Positions 21,936-24,072 of a stretch of 24,072 bases of DNA are shown here, piece after piece. The stretch lies in assembly GCA_036736205.1 (NCBI GenBank), contig DAINMX010000082.1, positions 1 to 24,072 of the forward strand, written 5' to 3'. The notes under the pieces are model-generated. The model ran no database searches and was not told where the DNA came from. It worked only from the letters and a program-made list of their open reading frames with translations. The translations under genes and the position numbers were made by a program. How positions within the stretch are numbered: the stretch's first letter is position 1; every line of letters starts with the position of its first letter. Source of the stretch: XYA12-FULL-58-9 sp001798605 (GTDB lineage Bacteria > Myxococcota > XYA12-FULL-58-9).

Positions 21936-23681
21936 TCAAGCCTTGATACGAAAACCCCTGCCCGGCAATGGCAAAGCTACTTCCTGACGCCTCGAGGTTG
22001 GCGGTTCGGGGGTTGCGATGGGCACCACCGGCGGTGGTGCCGCTATTTGTCGCAAGGTGGCGATGGCAACGGCGGCGATGCCATTGAGGGTGGCTATGCA
22101 GGGACGCCCGGTGCTCGTACTTTCGCTGTTGACCATGGCGCAACGGAAAACGGCTGCCGCCAGGTTGCCCTGCCAAAACGCATCAATGAGGGCGCGAAAA
22201 GCCCCGACACCGCCAATCTCGATTCCAGCGATGCCAAAGAACTGCGCGAGCTCTGAGATTCGCGACGGCGACAACACAGCAGCACTCGGTGCCGACAACA
22301 TTGCGCCTCGCAGCACTGCTGGCACCAAGCCATCGATCTCGAGTGGCTGCAAACTCGGCAGAAAAAGCTTCTCCTCGCCAGCCCAGTTCACCATGAGCTG
22401 CGGCAATAGAACGGTTCCGGGTTCACCGCTCAGTGTTGTACCATCGAGCACGAGGGTCACACTGGCTATCGACCCACTGAGGGTGGTGAGCAGATGACGT
22501 AGACCCGATGCCCCTGTGTCCTCGACGTCGAGGCCCATCCTCACAATGACTGGAGCCGGTTGGCTGATATGCCAGGCAGACAGTCTTGCATCACACACTC
22601 TCGGGTCGACCCGGCCGAGGTCGACAATCTCATAGCGACTTTCGCCAACCGCACACCGTATCAAACCAACTGTGCGTTCCGCCTCAGCACGCTCACGGTG
22701 AAGCGCTGGATCGGTACGCAAGAAATCGTGGGCCAAAGCGTACAGTCCGTCTTCACTCACGGTGTCGTCGAGACCGAGCAGGTCGCCCCCAAGGGACTGG
22801 GGATTCGCACCACCCCAAGCAATGAGCACATCCCGCAGTTCGCGGGTGTAGGGTGAAAGACAATCGCTGATGACACCATCGCCAATCCACAGGTGTAGGC
22901 GCCGGTTCGCAAGGCCCATCTCGGCGAGTGTGTTGAGTAGTGTGTCAGCACGGCCTCGGGTCTTGCGGGAAATGGCAGCAGTCGTGAGTTCGTGGTGCAG
23001 CAGAATTTCGGGCAGTCCAACCTCTGCGAGTAACAGACGTACGAGGTTGCCGTTGGTGGCGTCGTCGGCCTGCTCGAGACGACCTTGGTCCACGCCAAGC
23101 GCAAAGGCGATGCGGGCGAGGGCAGCCGCGGCAACCTGATCCTGATCGTCGAATTCGTCTTCTTTCCCTTCGTCTTCTTCTTTCTCCTCCTCTTCTTTCT
23201 CCTCTTTTTCCGACGATGGGGCGTCGAATAGATCCATCTTTTCGATGGCGAAGCTGTCAACGGTGACAAGCCCCGCCTTAGCCAGGAGCTCGTGGCCCTT
23301 GTTGAGCTCGTGGGCGAGCAAGCACATTGGAGCGACTATGTTCATCAGGGAAACATAACCCAAGCTCGCTTCCAATAGCAGAGTGCCATCGCCTAGATAG
23401 CCCGCGGGCACAACCGAGGATTGCACCGGCGTGTGGTCGAAACCGTTCAGATCGGTGACCACCATGATGCCATGACAGTCGAGCAAGACGCGTGGCAAGC
23501 TGGTGAGCGCGGCAACCATGGCCTCGAGATCCACACAACGGCGTTCGTTGATTAACGGGTGCCCGCCCGGTTGCAATTGCCCATACGCATCAAGGAGCTC
23601 TCCAACATCGAGACGGCCCCGTCGTATTGACCGTGCAATCAGCACATCGAACTCGCGCGTAAATGCGCCCTTCTCAGACAT
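21936..23681 (-). CDS. uncharacterised 581-residue cytosolic protein
   Basis: A long single open frame starting at ATG 23681 with GAGAGGAAG just upstream. There is no signal peptide and no clear membrane segment. The N-terminal third (1-155) contains LPRVLLDCHGIMVVTDLNGF and repeated Gly/Leu-rich segments. Residues about 157-180 form a low-complexity E/K/D linker. After that come LARIAFALGVDQGRL, a helical region with HHELTTAAISRKTRGRADTL, and a mixed C-terminal region with AWHISQPAPVIVRMGLD and SGSIASVTLVLDGTTLSG. The C-terminus is Pro-rich. I do not recognise the family and see no catalytic motif. It is on the same strand as the RHH/nucleotidyltransferase pair but ends about 95 bases before it, with that pair's own palindrome in between. 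Confidence 0.72.
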   Translation of the reverse strand: MSEKGAFTREFDVLIARSIRRGRLDVGELLDAYGQLQPGGHPLINERRCVDLEAMVAALTSLPRVLLDCHGIMVVTDLNGFDHTPVQSSVVPAGYLGDGTLLLEASLGYVSLMNIVAPMCLLAHELNKGHELLAKAGLVTVDSFAIEKMDLFDAPSSEKEEKEEEEKEEDEGKEDEFDDQDQVAAAALARIAFALGVDQGRLEQADDATNGNLVRLLLAEVGLPEILLHHELTTAAISRKTRGRADTLLNTLAEMGLANRRLHLWIGDGVISDCLSPYTRELRDVLIAWGGANPQSLGGDLLGLDDTVSEDGLYALAHDFLRTDPALHRERAEAERTVGLIRCAVGESRYEIVDLGRVDPRVCDARLSAWHISQPAPVIVRMGLDVEDTGASGLRHLLTTLSGSIASVTLVLDGTTLSGEPGTVLLPQLMVNWAGEEKLFLPSLQPLEIDGLVPAVLRGAMLSAPSAAVLSPSRISELAQFFGIAGIEIGGVGAFRALIDAFWQGNLAAAVFRCAMVNSESTSTGRPCIATLNGIAAVAIATLRQIAAPPPVVPIATPEPPTSRRQEVALPLPGRGFRIKA

Positions 23682-23787
23682 CGCTTCCTCTCAAATCAGC
23701 CCGACTGGACCGGAGATGAATTCTCAATCGGGGCTGCTCTTTGTGCACGGTATCAGGTGGCCTAATGACAGCCAATGAATCAAAAGG

Positions 23788-23811
23788 AGCCCCGCTTTGT
23801 GCCACGGGGCT
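23788..23811. terminator. hairpin in the divergent intergenic region
   Basis: AGCCCCG (23788-23794) and CGGGGCT (23805-23811) form a 7-bp GC-rich stem with a 10-base loop. On the minus strand it is followed by CCTTTTG, a short T-run, so it could be a weak minus-strand terminator. It lies between the divergent uncharacterised gene and the helicase gene, where no minus-strand transcript is expected. Confidence 0.3.
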
Positions 23812-23879
23812 ATACAGTCCAAAACGTGCGGAATAGTTGCGAGGTTGCAGACTCCACAGCATCGGTGCTACTGGGCCCC

Positions 23880-24072
23880 ATGGTTGGCAGCAACCCTCAG
23901 TTGAACGATCCCCAACACCAGGCTGTTCATCATGGTGACCAGCCATTGCTGGTGTTGGCGGGGGCGGGTACCGGCAAGACCATGGTGGTCACCCAACGCA
24001 TCGCCCATTTCATCCGTGAGCGACAAGTGGCACCGGCAACCATCTTGGCGGTGACGTTCACCAACAAAGCGG
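23880..24072 (+). CDS. UvrD/PcrA-type superfamily 1 helicase, N-terminus (3' partial)
   Basis: The frame from ATG 23880 stays open to the window edge. It encodes the start of an SF1A DNA helicase: LNDPQHQAVHHG is the Q-motif region, LLVLAGAGTGKT is Walker A (motif I), and ILAVTFTNKA is motif Ia. These are diagnostic of UvrD, PcrA and Rep, which unwind DNA 3'-5' in repair and replication restart. Only about 64 residues are visible, so the exact member cannot be told. The ribosome site is weak, and an in-frame GTG at 23865 is an alternative start. Confidence 0.9.
   Translation, partial: MVGSNPQLNDPQHQAVHHGDQPLLVLAGAGTGKTMVVTQRIAHFIRERQVAPATILAVTFTNKA

Overview
The window looks like a GC-rich genome of the Myxococcota / former Deltaproteobacteria. 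The evidence is a predicted secreted protein ending in a MYXO-CTERM-type tail (Cys, hydrophobic helix, five Arg), several lipoproteins built from thrombospondin type 3, Cys-rich, EGF-like and beta-helix modules, and a SpoIIE/STAS partner-switching pair. Species-level assignment is not possible from sequence alone. No rRNA, tRNA, CRISPR array or intact insertion sequence was seen.

Layout. 1-2307 (+): the 3' part of an AAA_14/DUF4143 ATPase, then an amidohydrolase. 2310-5678: a probable molybdate/tungstate-linked locus. It holds a P-loop NTPase fused to a membrane domain, overlapped by ATGA with a TrmO/TsaA protein carrying a degenerate FmdE-like tail (both -). Divergent from these is a short ModE-type winged-helix regulator (+), followed by a convergent secreted protein made only of a TonB-receptor plug domain (-). 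A palindrome of ModE-like architecture lies over the plug gene's predicted -10. 5925-6259 (-): an orphan CopG/RHH antitoxin-like gene. 6276-10841 (-): a 1521-residue thrombospondin type 3 lipoprotein containing five copies of an inserted domain of about 110-120 residues that I cannot name.

11060-14296 (+): two lipoproteins, one possibly of HEAT type and one Cys-rich with a right-handed beta-helix. 14340-14859: decayed remnants of an AlgI-like MBOAT acyltransferase and a second unidentified coding end. 14929-15261 (+): a PilZ protein. 15454-17103 (+): a beta-propeller lipoprotein with a MYXO-CTERM tail. 17116-17913 (-): an EGF-like/Cys-rich lipoprotein, with a near-perfect CRP-type palindrome upstream. 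Next to that site is an orphan copy of the MYXO-CTERM tail DNA, which suggests a lost paralogue.

18161-20719 (-): a STAS antagonist followed by a GAF-GAF-PP2C-HATPase protein. Together they could form a compact partner-switching circuit in which phosphatase and kinase share one chain. 20823-21841 (-): an RHH-type protein and a DUF6036/AbiEii-like nucleotidyltransferase, arranged like a toxin-antitoxin pair, with a perfect 22-nt palindrome embedding a -35 box upstream. 21936-23681 (-): a large unrecognised cytosolic protein with an acidic E/K linker. 23880-24072 (+): the N-terminus of a UvrD/PcrA-type helicase running off the window.

The strongest candidates for something undescribed are the NTPase-membrane fusion with its ModE/TonB-plug/TrmO-FmdE neighbours, and the five-copy domain inserted between thrombospondin repeats.
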